The notes below the pieces were generated by a model that saw nothing but the letters and a program-made list of their open reading frames with translations, searched no databases and was not told where the DNA came from. A stretch of DNA of 18,049 bases from Lachnospiraceae bacterium (GTDB lineage Bacteria > Bacillota_A > Clostridia > Lachnospirales > Lachnospiraceae): the NCBI GenBank assembly GCA_009774655.1, contig VSOD01000025.1, forward strand, positions 1 to 18,049. Direction: 5' to 3'. The translations under genes were made by a program, and so were the position numbers. The stretch's first letter is position 1; every line of letters begins with the position of its first letter. Positions 1-6,537 of the stretch are shown one piece after another.

Positions 1-213
1 CACGAAGCACCCGCCCGGCCAGCGCAGAATGGGTACTTTGATCTTCCGCATGGCTTCCAGCACATCTGTACGCAATCCGTCCTCATCTGCAAAAGGGGAA
101 TCCGGATCATAGATCCCGCCGTAGATCTGCCTGTGAAAATGCTCAATAAAGTGCCCGTAAAGCATGGGACTGCGTGTCCCGACCTCCCGTTTCCTGTTAA
201 CATACAGCTTCAT
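1..213 (-). CDS. GH51-type alpha-L-arabinofuranosidase, N-terminal part (partial)
   Basis: Seventy-one codons from an ATG at 211-213 run open to the window edge, so only the N-terminus is present. The translation contains YGHFIEH, IYGGIYD, GLRTDVLEAM and LRWPGGCFV, in the order and spacing typical of GH51 alpha-L-arabinofuranosidases, where this stretch forms the first strands of the catalytic TIM barrel. Such enzymes remove terminal arabinose from arabinoxylan and related plant glycans. No signal peptide precedes the domain, so a cytoplasmic enzyme acting on imported oligosaccharides is likely. An AAGGAGGAGG ribosome site lies about eight bases upstream of the ATG. The catalytic acids lie outside the window, so activity and exact specificity cannot be judged. 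Confidence 0.8.
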   Translation of the reverse strand, partial: MKLYVNRKREVGTRSPMLYGHFIEHFHRQIYGGIYDPDSPFADEDGLRTDVLEAMRKIKVPILRWPGGCFV

Positions 214-416
214 GGATCCCGTCCTCCTCCTTCGTTGTTTTATTGCGCATGAAAAGATTAAAAAGCAGTCAGATACCCACCCGTAAAAAGTTTCTTCTTT
301 ACCCGGCTCTCAATAACCGGCACGCCAACGGCGGTGACGCAGCAAAAGCTGCCTGTATACGATCCCTCATATACCGACAGCTCTCTTCCTGCGTCTGACA
401 TCCACCCCGGATTCCG

Positions 417-656
417 TTATTCCTTTGCTATGTACGGCGCGATCGCCGCCTCGATGGCCGACAGCTTCTCGTGAGTCTCCAGAACTCTGAATTCTACAGG
501 CTTCGACAGATCCATGGAAAAAATACCCATGATCGACTTGGCATCGATCACGTATCTGCCTGTCGCCAGATCGAAATACCCGTCAAACACTTCGATCGCC
601 TTGACAAATCCTTTCACCCTGTCGATGGAATTTAAATCCAGCATATAACTCTTCAT
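417..656 (-). CDS. HPr-like protein lacking the phosphocarrier histidine (host copy)
   Basis: This 79-residue protein has the length and fold signature of HPr, the phosphocarrier of the sugar phosphotransferase system. The stretch VIDAKSIMGIFSMDL matches the HPr region around regulatory Ser46 (KSIMG). Aligned from that point without gaps, the His15 position holds Ser and the Arg17 position holds Asp (NSIDRVKGF), so it cannot carry phosphate from Enzyme I as HPr does. A Crh-like or CcpA-linked regulatory role is possible but is inference. I chose the ATG at 654-656 because AAGGAAGG lies upstream at acceptable spacing and the protein then has HPr length; an open extension reaches 794 but adds no recognisable domain. 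Two related proteins are in the prophage (12031-12273 and 14521-14757). Confidence 0.75.
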   Translation of the reverse strand: MKSYMLDLNSIDRVKGFVKAIEVFDGYFDLATGRYVIDAKSIMGIFSMDLSKPVEFRVLETHEKLSAIEAAIAPYIAKE

Positions 657-790
657 CTTCTCCACACCCTTCCTTACTGTCTGCTGCGGTAAGTCCTGCA
701 GCTTGGACCAGACTGCCGCAGACCGATGGCTTATTTTGTCCATACACTCAATTTTATGCCATTTCCCGGTATTTGTACAGTCCCAAGTTT

Positions 791-1705
791 TCACGGCGCA
801 AACACGCTGCGGAAGGCCCGGTATGTCCTGCCCATTCCTTCCGCCAGCGTCATATACGAAAGTCCCAGCTCCCGCCGGCTTTTCTCATTGGAACACAGCT
901 CTGTCTCCTGTTCCTTCGCCGGAAAAGGCACCGGAACCTGCTGCGCCATGGCGCTGTCTACCGTGATGGGAATCTCCTGCAGCCCTTCCAGCGCCGCCGG
1001 TTCTGCCGCCTCCCGCAGCGCCTGCAAGAAGCTGTCGTAAGTTACGATCTCATCCTGACAGAGATTGTAAGCCTGTCTGTACGCCTTTTCATTCCCCAGC
1101 ACGCGCAGTACAGCCTGCGCCGCGTCTTTTACATAGACGAACTGGAACCTGCCGTCCGCATCCACAAACCGGGGCAGCGCCCTGTTCTGCAGCAGCATCT
1201 GAATATAGGCCGCTTCTCTTGGCGCGTAATTGTAAGGGCCGTAAAGGATTGCCGGCCGCAGCACCGTCCACGGGATCTGACGCTCCCCGCAGCTGCGCAC
1301 GATCTCCTCCTCCAGCGCCACCTTGCCGGCGATATAGGCTCCCGCCTCGCCCGGAAAGGCTCTGTGCTCCAGCGCATGTTCCTCCGTCTTCACAACGCCG
1401 CTTCCGCGCTCGTAGGCATCCACCGTGCTGATCAGCACGTACTGGCCGATCTGCCCGGTGATCTTACGCACGGCCAGTTCCACGTCTCCGGCTTCGTAGG
1501 CGCAGAAATCTATGACCGCATCATAGGCCTCACTGCACTGCGCAAGTACAGCCCCATCATGCCTGTCGCCCCGGATCTCCTTCACCCCAAACTCCTGCAT
1601 CGAATAAGTCCCGCGGTTTAATACCGTCACCGTATGCTCCTTCACCGCCTCCATCACGAAAACTCTTCCGTAGAAATAACTGCCACCGATCACCAGCAAA
1701 TTCAT
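791..1705 (-). CDS. NAD-dependent epimerase/dehydratase family protein (extended SDR)
   Basis: This 304-residue protein opens with a Rossmann nucleotide-binding strand and glycine-rich turn, MNLLVIGGSYFYGR, followed by VTVLNRG, the usual cofactor-specificity region of NAD-dependent epimerases. A YIAGK segment supplies the Tyr-x3-Lys catalytic pair, and ISTVDAY supplies the strand with the catalytic Ser/Thr. RPAILYGP and FVYVKDAAQAVLRVL are the typical substrate-side motifs of extended short-chain dehydrogenases. The substrate, probably a nucleotide sugar, cannot be named. The ATG at 1703-1705 is preferred over an upstream in-frame TTG because the Rossmann strand starts there and GAGG lies about eleven bases before it. 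It lies downstream of ecfT in the same direction, separated by 88 bases, and may belong to the same transcript. Confidence 0.85.
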   Translation of the reverse strand: MNLLVIGGSYFYGRVFVMEAVKEHTVTVLNRGTYSMQEFGVKEIRGDRHDGAVLAQCSEAYDAVIDFCAYEAGDVELAVRKITGQIGQYVLISTVDAYERGSGVVKTEEHALEHRAFPGEAGAYIAGKVALEEEIVRSCGERQIPWTVLRPAILYGPYNYAPREAAYIQMLLQNRALPRFVDADGRFQFVYVKDAAQAVLRVLGNEKAYRQAYNLCQDEIVTYDSFLQALREAAEPAALEGLQEIPITVDSAMAQQVPVPFPAKEQETELCSNEKSRRELGLSYMTLAEGMGRTYRAFRSVFAP

Positions 1706-1793
1706 CCCTGTCACCCTCTGCTTTCTCTGCCTGCCGTCTCTTATTCTTATCTCTTTCAAAAGATTTCATACTGCCGCATAAAAATAACACATG

Positions 1794-2627
1794 CTATACA
1801 AACGGATTATAGAACCTGTTACCGTCCCAGAAGGTCACTACCATATCAACAACCAGCACCGTCAGCACAAACCCGATCGCCAGCCAGTCATTCCTCTGCA
1901 TTTTCCTTTTGGCATACCAGGTACGCTTTTTGTTCTTGCCGAATCCCCGCAGCTCCATCGCGTTGCTCACCGTCTCGATGCGGTTTAGGCTGGAGAGAAC
2001 AAGCGGGAGCAGGATCGCCACGGAATTTTTCAGTCTGGTAAACACCTTGTCCTTGCCGGACAGGTCGATGCCCCGGGCCTGCTGCGCCTGGCTGATATTG
2101 TGGTATTCTCTCTGTACATCCGGTATGTAACGCAGCGCCAGGCTGACGGAATAGCCGATCCGGTAACTGACACCGATACTCGACAGCGACGCCGCAAACT
2201 CGCTGGGATCCGTACAGGCGATGAACAGAAGCGCCACCGGCACCACACAGATTACCTTCATGGTCATATTCAGATGATAAAATAACTGCTGCAATGTAAT
2301 TGTATAAGGCCCCGCTATGGTCAAAAGCACCGTCCGGCTCTCATACAGCTCCACGCCGTATTCCGGTGCGAACAGATACACGAACAGGTTGTTCAGCAGC
2401 AGAAAGACCGCCGCCAGGCCAAGCACGACGCTGATATCCCGCACCCGGATCCTGCTGATCTTAAAGACCACGGCGCTGACCAACAGCATACAAACCAGCA
2501 CCCGCGTATCATAGGTCACCATGGACGCCACACTCCATGCCAGGAAAAAGATCAGCTTCGTCGTACCCGTCAGCTCATGCACGAGACTGTTCCGCTTAAT
2601 ATAACTTAAGATCGCAATCTTCGCCAT
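1794..2627 (-). CDS. ecfT: ECF transporter transmembrane component EcfT
   Basis: This 277-residue membrane protein has hydrophobic segments near residues 24-55, 66-87, 125-138 and 246-265. Its cytoplasmic part carries the two EcfT coupling motifs: QARGID (Ala-Arg-Gly at 184-186) and MELRGFG (226-228). In this family these helices sit in the grooves of the two ATPase domains and pass on the movement that topples the substrate-binding S component. The ATG at 2625-2627 follows AAGGAGGTG at about eight bases, and only one base separates it from the stop codon of the ATPase gene, so the two are probably translationally coupled. An in-frame upstream extension into the ATPase gene is possible but unneeded. 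Subunit identity is confident. Confidence 0.93.
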   Translation of the reverse strand: MAKIAILSYIKRNSLVHELTGTTKLIFFLAWSVASMVTYDTRVLVCMLLVSAVVFKISRIRVRDISVVLGLAAVFLLLNNLFVYLFAPEYGVELYESRTVLLTIAGPYTITLQQLFYHLNMTMKVICVVPVALLFIACTDPSEFAASLSSIGVSYRIGYSVSLALRYIPDVQREYHNISQAQQARGIDLSGKDKVFTRLKNSVAILLPLVLSSLNRIETVSNAMELRGFGKNKKRTWYAKRKMQRNDWLAIGFVLTVLVVDMVVTFWDGNRFYNPFV

Positions 2628-2628
2628 C

Positions 2629-4338
2629 CTAACGCACCTCCTTCTGCTCATACCCGATGAAGCACTCCGTAAACACCTGCGGCTCCTCGATCCCGCATGC
2701 CAGACTCAACGTGTAAAGGCTTGTTTCTTTTAAATTTGCCTCCTGCACCAGCTGCGGGTCATTCAGCACATGGGCCGCCGTCGTGTCCGCCAGCATCCTG
2801 CCCTCGCTGAACACGATCGCCCGCTTCGTATACTCCAGCATCAGGTGCATGTCGTGGGTGATCATCAGGATCGTATAGCCCTTCCCGTTAAGCTCTTTTA
2901 AGAAATCCATGATCTCCGTGTAGTGATGATAATCCTGTCCCGCCGTAGGCTCGTCCAGTATGATGACCTGAGGACGCTGGACAAGGATGCTGGCAATGGT
3001 CACCCGCTTCTTCTGCCCGAAAGACAACGCGGAGACCGGCCAGTTACGGAAAGGATAAAGGCCGCATATGCGCAGAGTCTCCTCCACCCTTGCGGTACGC
3101 TCCTCCTTCGGCATCCCGCTCAGCACAAGCGCCATCTCCACCTCGTCCCAGATCATGGGCTTGGAGATCATCTGATTCGGATTCTGCATGACGTAGCCGA
3201 TGCGCGCCGCCCTCTCCTTGATGGTATCGCCTTTCAGATCCCGTCCTTCCATGAGTATGCTGCCGGAAACAGGCTGCTCGAAGCCGCAGATCAGCTTGGC
3301 CAGCGTGCTCTTTCCGGCCCCGTTCCGGCCCACGATGCTGACCATCTCGCCCTTATGGATCGTGAAATTCACATCCTGCAGCGTAACCTTTTCCGGCGTA
3401 TAGCCGAATTTCAGATCCGTGATCCGCAAAAGTTCCTGCCCATGCTGCTCCCTGCGGATTCCTGCCTTCTGCGTATGATACCAGCCGCGCACCTTCTCCT
3501 TGTCTTCCCGGGTGAGCGCCAGCTTCTCCACATGCTCAGGGTGCAGCGCCTCCGTCAACTCCACCCCGGCTAAACCCAAAGCCGTCAGATAAAGCGGCTC
3601 CCTGATACCGTGCTGCAAAAGCTGTTCTCCCGCAAGCAGCTTCTCCGTAGGCAGATCCGCCACGATCGCGCCTTCATCCATAAGGATGATCCGATCCATT
3701 CTGCGCCAGAGCACATCCTCCAGCCTGTGCTCGATGATCAGCACCGCCGCCCCCGTGCGCTCATGCACCATATCAATCAGTTCAATGGTCGTCCGTCCGG
3801 CAGCCGGATCCAGATTCGCCAACGGCTCGTCAAACAGCAGCACCTTGACCGCTTCCACCATCACGCCGGCCAGGCTGACCCGCTGCTTCTGGCCGCCGGA
3901 CAGCTCATAGGGTGCATACTCCAGATGATGATCGATATCCACCAGCCCGGACACTCTGTCGACCAGCTGCTTCATCTCCTCCTGCGGCATACAGTCATTC
4001 TCCGCCGCAAACGCAATATCTTCTCCCACCGTCAGGCCGATAAACTGCCCGTCCGTATCCTGAAGCACCGTACCCACCACATGGCTTAACTCGAAAATAC
4101 TGCTCTCACCGGCCTCCCTGCCGTCCACCAGAAGCCTGCCTGAGCTTTTGCCCGGATAGGCAAAAGGAATCAGGCCGTTGATACAGTTGCCGACCGTGCT
4201 CTTGCCGCTGCCCGACGTACCGGCGATCAGCACCTTCTCCCCCGGATAGATATCCAGATTGATATGCCGCAGCGTAGGCTCCGCCTGAGCCATGTATTGA
4301 AATCCATAGTCCTGAAAAGAAATTACGGGGGTTGCCAT
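2629..4338 (-). CDS. ecfA: Energy-coupling factor ATPase, fused EcfA-EcfA' (two ABC domains)
   Basis: This 569-residue protein holds two complete ABC ATPase domains in one chain, the energy module of an ECF vitamin or micronutrient importer. Domain 1 has Walker A GTSGSGKST (40-48), signature LSGGQ (146-150), Walker B LLFDEP (Asp170/Glu171) and a switch His in IIEHRL. Domain 2 has Walker A GRNGAGKST (337-345), a slightly changed signature LSFGQ (438-442), Walker B IILDEP (Asp462/Glu463) and switch His in MITHDMH. Many Firmicutes split these into ecfA1 and ecfA2; here they are fused, as in many ECF operons with a dedicated substrate component. AAAGGAGTG precedes the ATG at good spacing. It lies between ecfS and ecfT, so the three genes encode one transporter. 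Confidence 0.95.
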   Translation of the reverse strand: MATPVISFQDYGFQYMAQAEPTLRHINLDIYPGEKVLIAGTSGSGKSTVGNCINGLIPFAYPGKSSGRLLVDGREAGESSIFELSHVVGTVLQDTDGQFIGLTVGEDIAFAAENDCMPQEEMKQLVDRVSGLVDIDHHLEYAPYELSGGQKQRVSLAGVMVEAVKVLLFDEPLANLDPAAGRTTIELIDMVHERTGAAVLIIEHRLEDVLWRRMDRIILMDEGAIVADLPTEKLLAGEQLLQHGIREPLYLTALGLAGVELTEALHPEHVEKLALTREDKEKVRGWYHTQKAGIRREQHGQELLRITDLKFGYTPEKVTLQDVNFTIHKGEMVSIVGRNGAGKSTLAKLICGFEQPVSGSILMEGRDLKGDTIKERAARIGYVMQNPNQMISKPMIWDEVEMALVLSGMPKEERTARVEETLRICGLYPFRNWPVSALSFGQKKRVTIASILVQRPQVIILDEPTAGQDYHHYTEIMDFLKELNGKGYTILMITHDMHLMLEYTKRAIVFSEGRMLADTTAAHVLNDPQLVQEANLKETSLYTLSLACGIEEPQVFTECFIGYEQKEVR

Positions 4339-4367
4339 ATCTTCACTCCTTTAAATCTCATTCTCCC

Positions 4368-4402
4368 AAAAAAGAGCCGCCGCATATACAACGACCGCTC
4401 TT
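4368..4402 (-). terminator. Terminator-like hairpin between ecfS and ecfA
   Basis: Read on the minus strand, AAGAGC (4397-4402) can pair with GCTCTT (4372-4377) across a 19-base loop, followed by a run of T residues (A run 4368-4373 on the plus strand). It lies between the ecfS stop and the ecfA ribosome site. The stem is only six base pairs, so it is probably a partial terminator or attenuator rather than the operon end. Confidence 0.4.
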
Positions 4403-4427
4403 CATGGATTTGGTTTGTACTTCTAAC

Positions 4428-4970
4428 TTAATTCTCCTTGTTCAGGGAACCTTTCTTGACAACCGTCTTCGCATACGCAACCAGCAGCAGTGTACCCACA
4501 ATACCGGTTGTTACGATATTGGCAGTTCCCGCCATCAGACCCTGTGCAAATAACTTCTCGATCGGCTCCTTGTAGATTGCAATGTCGAGGCAGGGCGCAA
4601 CAAGTCCCCACGCCAGCAGATGCGCAACAATCTGTGCAACATTAAACTGTACGATCTTCTTCGTGTCAATGCCTTCGTTGATATCCAGCTTCATGGTCAC
4701 AAGTCCGACCACAAGACCTACGAACGCGGAAGCGATGATCCAGCTCCACCACGGTCCGTAACTGGTCGCATCGATCAGTGTATGACCGATGAAACCGATC
4801 AGCAGGCCGGCGATCGGACCAAACAGCGTCGCGAATACCGTCTGGATCGCATACTGCAGGCTGATGTTCGTATTCGGCACCGGTGAAGGTATGGCGATCT
4901 TCCCCAGTACAAAGAACAGCGCTGCACCGATACCGATCGCAACCACGGTTTTTACAGATAATTTCTTCAT
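4428..4970 (-). CDS. ECF transporter S component, UPF0397 family
   Basis: This 180-residue, very hydrophobic protein has about five or six membrane segments and the UPF0397 hallmarks: an N-terminal KLSVKTVVAIGIGAALF helix, PNTNISLQYA, FGPIAGLLIGFIGHTLID and WWSWIIASAFVGL. UPF0397 proteins are substrate-binding (S) components of ECF importers. The adjacent EcfA fusion and EcfT make this a dedicated system. The substrate is not firmly established for the family and the sequence gives no riboswitch clue, so I leave it open. GGGAGGAAATCCA precedes the ATG, and a consensus promoter lies about 60 bases further upstream. This is the first gene of the ECF operon. Confidence 0.88.
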   Translation of the reverse strand: MKKLSVKTVVAIGIGAALFFVLGKIAIPSPVPNTNISLQYAIQTVFATLFGPIAGLLIGFIGHTLIDATSYGPWWSWIIASAFVGLVVGLVTMKLDINEGIDTKKIVQFNVAQIVAHLLAWGLVAPCLDIAIYKEPIEKLFAQGLMAGTANIVTTGIVGTLLLVAYAKTVVKKGSLNKEN

Positions 4971-5030
4971 TGGATTTCCTCCCTCTCTTGTTGGAAAATG
5001 TATTGATATGTAAAAAAATCACACATCTGT

Positions 5031-5059
5031 ATTATAGACTGCCTGTATCCTTGTGTCAA
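5031..5059 (-). promoter_or_regulatory. Consensus sigma-A promoter for the ECF operon
   Basis: On the minus strand TTGACA (5054-5059) and TATAAT (5031-5036) are separated by exactly 17 bases, a perfect vegetative promoter. The predicted transcript starts near 5024 and leaves a leader of about 54 bases before the ecfS start at 4970, too short for any known riboswitch aptamer. Confidence 0.85.
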
Positions 5060-5079
5060 CCAAAAGAGAGAGGATCTGC

Positions 5080-6234
5080 CTATGCCGCAGGCTCTCCTGC
5101 CGCCTCAGGCTGTGGCGCCGCTTCCGCAGGCTCTCCTGCTGCTTCCGGTGCCGGTGCCTCTACGGCTGCTGCAACACCGTCTTTGTTCACTTCATAGGTT
5201 ATGCCGTCGATCGTCACCGTCACATCCATCTGCAGCGCACCGTTCTCGTCATAATAATAGGTATTGCCGTCCGGCCTTGTCACAAGCCCTCTCTGCATGA
5301 CAGCATTCTCGTCGAAATAATACTCCACGCCCTCGATCGTCACGTCCTCACGGAGCGCATGACCGTCCTTGGTCGCCAGGAAATATCTGCCGGTCTCATC
5401 CTCGAACCAGCATCCCTTCTGCACGAAGCCGTTCTCATCCAGATGATACTTCTTATCCTCCCAGCCTACCCAGCAGAAACGCTGCATTCTGTAGTTGGCA
5501 TAGAACACCTTCTGATCCCCGCGGTCCGCGAATCCGTCCGCAATGATGACAGAAGAATAATCCTTAAACTGATAATTCATGTCCACTCTGGTCGGAATCC
5601 CCGGCACACTGCCATGGGACGTATTCTGCCAGAAGGAAGCGCCGTCATACTGCAGGGCGTCCGCATACTGCGCCACCCACTTGTCGTATTTGATATTTCC
5701 GATCTTATTCTGGAACATATTCTTGCTGGAGTAGACTACCGGATAATATCCGTGCGCCTCCACCGTAGAACAAAACGTATTGATCAGCGCCTGCAGCTGC
5801 TCCTGAGACATATTCTTGTGACAGGGGTCCTCAATATCATATACTACCGGATAATTTACCGTATAATTACTGATCCACTGCATAAGAAGATCCGCCTCGT
5901 TCTGCGCCTGCTCCACGGTAGTCGCGTAAGAATACAGATACACGCCCGTCCGCAGTCCTGCCGCGCTGGCGCCCCGCATATTGACATCGAAATACGGATC
6001 CACTCCCGAATTCGTACTGCCCGCCTTCACAAAGGCAAAACTCACCCCGGAAGAAGGCACCTGGCTCCAGTCGATCGCCAGATTATGTTTGGAGACATCA
6101 ATCCCCCGTGCAATGGAACTTCCCGCACCGATCGCCTGCACCTGCTGTACCGGTGCAAACATCAAAGCCGCCGCCGTACACAATGCGGCCATACCTTTCA
6201 CATATCCTTTTGCCGTAACTTTCATCTTTCTCAT
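5080..6234 (-). CDS. Exported GH25 muramidase with C-terminal wall-binding repeats
   Basis: This 384-residue protein would cut the N-acetylmuramic acid-N-acetylglucosamine bond of peptidoglycan outside the cell. Residues 1-34 look like a signal peptide: lysine-rich start, hydrophobic core GMAALCTAAALMFA, and a likely cut after VQQVQA. The GH25 domain follows, with RGIDVSKHN (Asp46), FAFVKAGS and YPVVYDIEDP, where Asp133 and Glu135 form the catalytic DxE. From about residue 265 there are Tyr/Trp-rich repeats of the choline-binding or glucan-binding type (YHLDENGFVQKG, YYFDENAVMQRG, YYYDENGALQ). The tail is Ala/Pro/Glu-rich with a 13-residue duplication. I start at the second ATG (6232-6234) because AGAAGG lies eight to nine bases before it. 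The signal peptide and host-like composition point to a chromosomal autolysin rather than the phage endolysin. Confidence 0.92.
   Translation of the reverse strand: MRKMKVTAKGYVKGMAALCTAAALMFAPVQQVQAIGAGSSIARGIDVSKHNLAIDWSQVPSSGVSFAFVKAGSTNSGVDPYFDVNMRGASAAGLRTGVYLYSYATTVEQAQNEADLLMQWISNYTVNYPVVYDIEDPCHKNMSQEQLQALINTFCSTVEAHGYYPVVYSSKNMFQNKIGNIKYDKWVAQYADALQYDGASFWQNTSHGSVPGIPTRVDMNYQFKDYSSVIIADGFADRGDQKVFYANYRMQRFCWVGWEDKKYHLDENGFVQKGCWFEDETGRYFLATKDGHALREDVTIEGVEYYFDENAVMQRGLVTRPDGNTYYYDENGALQMDVTVTIDGITYEVNKDGVAAAVEAPAPEAAGEPAEAAPQPEAAGEPAA
5085..5139 (-). repeat. 16-bp direct repeat in the lysozyme tail
   Basis: An identical 16-base unit, ccgcaggctctcctgc, occurs at 5085-5100 and 5124-5139, 39 bases (13 codons) apart. 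It encodes the repeated AAGEPA pieces of the low-complexity Ala/Pro/Glu tail of the muramidase, so its copy number may vary by slippage. Confidence 0.8.
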
Positions 6235-6288
6235 CTGTACCATCCTTCTGTTGTACCCCTTTATCTTCTTTAGATAATTGTTGCGAAA

Positions 6289-6327
6289 TTATTACAATAT
6301 ATTACTTTTCTTAACAATCCTTTACAA
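6289..6327 (-). promoter_or_regulatory. Two overlapping promoter candidates for the muramidase gene
   Basis: On the minus strand TTGTTA (6312-6317) with TAATAA (6289-6294), and TTGTAA (6322-6327) with TAATAT (6299-6304), are each spaced by 17 bases. They overlap, offset by ten bases, about 55 to 90 bases upstream of the lysozyme start at 6234. Either or both could be used. Confidence 0.55.
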
Positions 6328-6405
6328 ATATATCATAACTTCCCACGGATGTACAGCTTTAATATCGATAAATTTCTTCTTTCTACATTTTTATGAAGAA
6401 AAAAC

Positions 6406-6434
6406 TTGTCTTCTTTTCACAGATATGCTATTAT
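6406..6434 (+). promoter_or_regulatory. Promoter for tRNA-Leu
   Basis: TTGTCT (6406-6411) and TATTAT (6429-6434) are separated by 17 bases, placing the transcription start near 6441, about 14 bases before the mature tRNA 5' end. Confidence 0.65.
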
Positions 6435-6454
6435 ATTATTCGGTTGCAGGAAAT

Positions 6455-6537
6455 GCCGGCGTGTCGGAATGGCAGACGAGGCAGACTCAAAATCTGTTGT
6501 GGGCAACCACGTATGGGTTCAAGTCCCATCGCCGGCA
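6455..6537 (+). tRNA. tRNA-Leu (anticodon CAA)
   Basis: The 83-base gene folds as a class II tRNA with a long variable arm. The acceptor stem pairs GCCGGCG (6455-6461) with CGCCGGC (6530-6536), with discriminator A at 6537. The anticodon stem GCAGA/TCTGT encloses the loop CTCAAAA, giving anticodon CAA at 6488-6490, which reads UUG. The T stem and loop are ATGGG-TTCAAGT-CCCAT. CCA is not encoded. The 3' end is the likely integration target of the adjoining prophage and remains intact after integration. Confidence 0.96.
6519..6537. other. Probable prophage attachment core in the tRNA-Leu 3' end
   Basis: The tRNA T-arm and acceptor 3' strand directly adjoin the integrase gene, and base composition drops sharply on the phage side. 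Tyrosine integrases of this kind recombine into tRNA 3' ends and restore the tRNA. The second att copy is outside the window, so the core length and exact edges are unproven; the terminator at 6548-6594 could be part of the shared segment. Confidence 0.5.

Noticed and set aside
339..352. Perfect short hairpin GCAGC-TTTT-GCTGC between the HPr-like gene and GH51
   Set aside because: The stem is only five base pairs and no T run follows on either strand, so I do not call a terminator. The rest of this 203-base gap shows nothing supportable.
773..1621. Long plus-strand open frame opposite the epimerase gene
   Set aside because: It is antisense to a gene with clear Rossmann and YxxxK motifs; its Arg/His/Leu-rich product and lack of a ribosome site are typical of shadow frames in G+C-rich DNA.
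2923..4089. Plus-strand frames opposite the ECF ATPase
   Set aside because: The opposite strand encodes two intact ABC domains with all motifs; these frames have no ribosome site or domain.
5080..6234. Muramidase as the prophage endolysin
   Set aside because: It lies on the host side of the tRNA, has host-like G+C and a signal peptide, and no holin is nearby.
5053..6273. 406-codon plus-strand frame opposite the muramidase
   Set aside because: It is a shadow of the GH25 gene, which has a signal peptide, catalytic DxE and wall repeats; the antisense product is His/Arg/Ile-rich with no recognisable domain.
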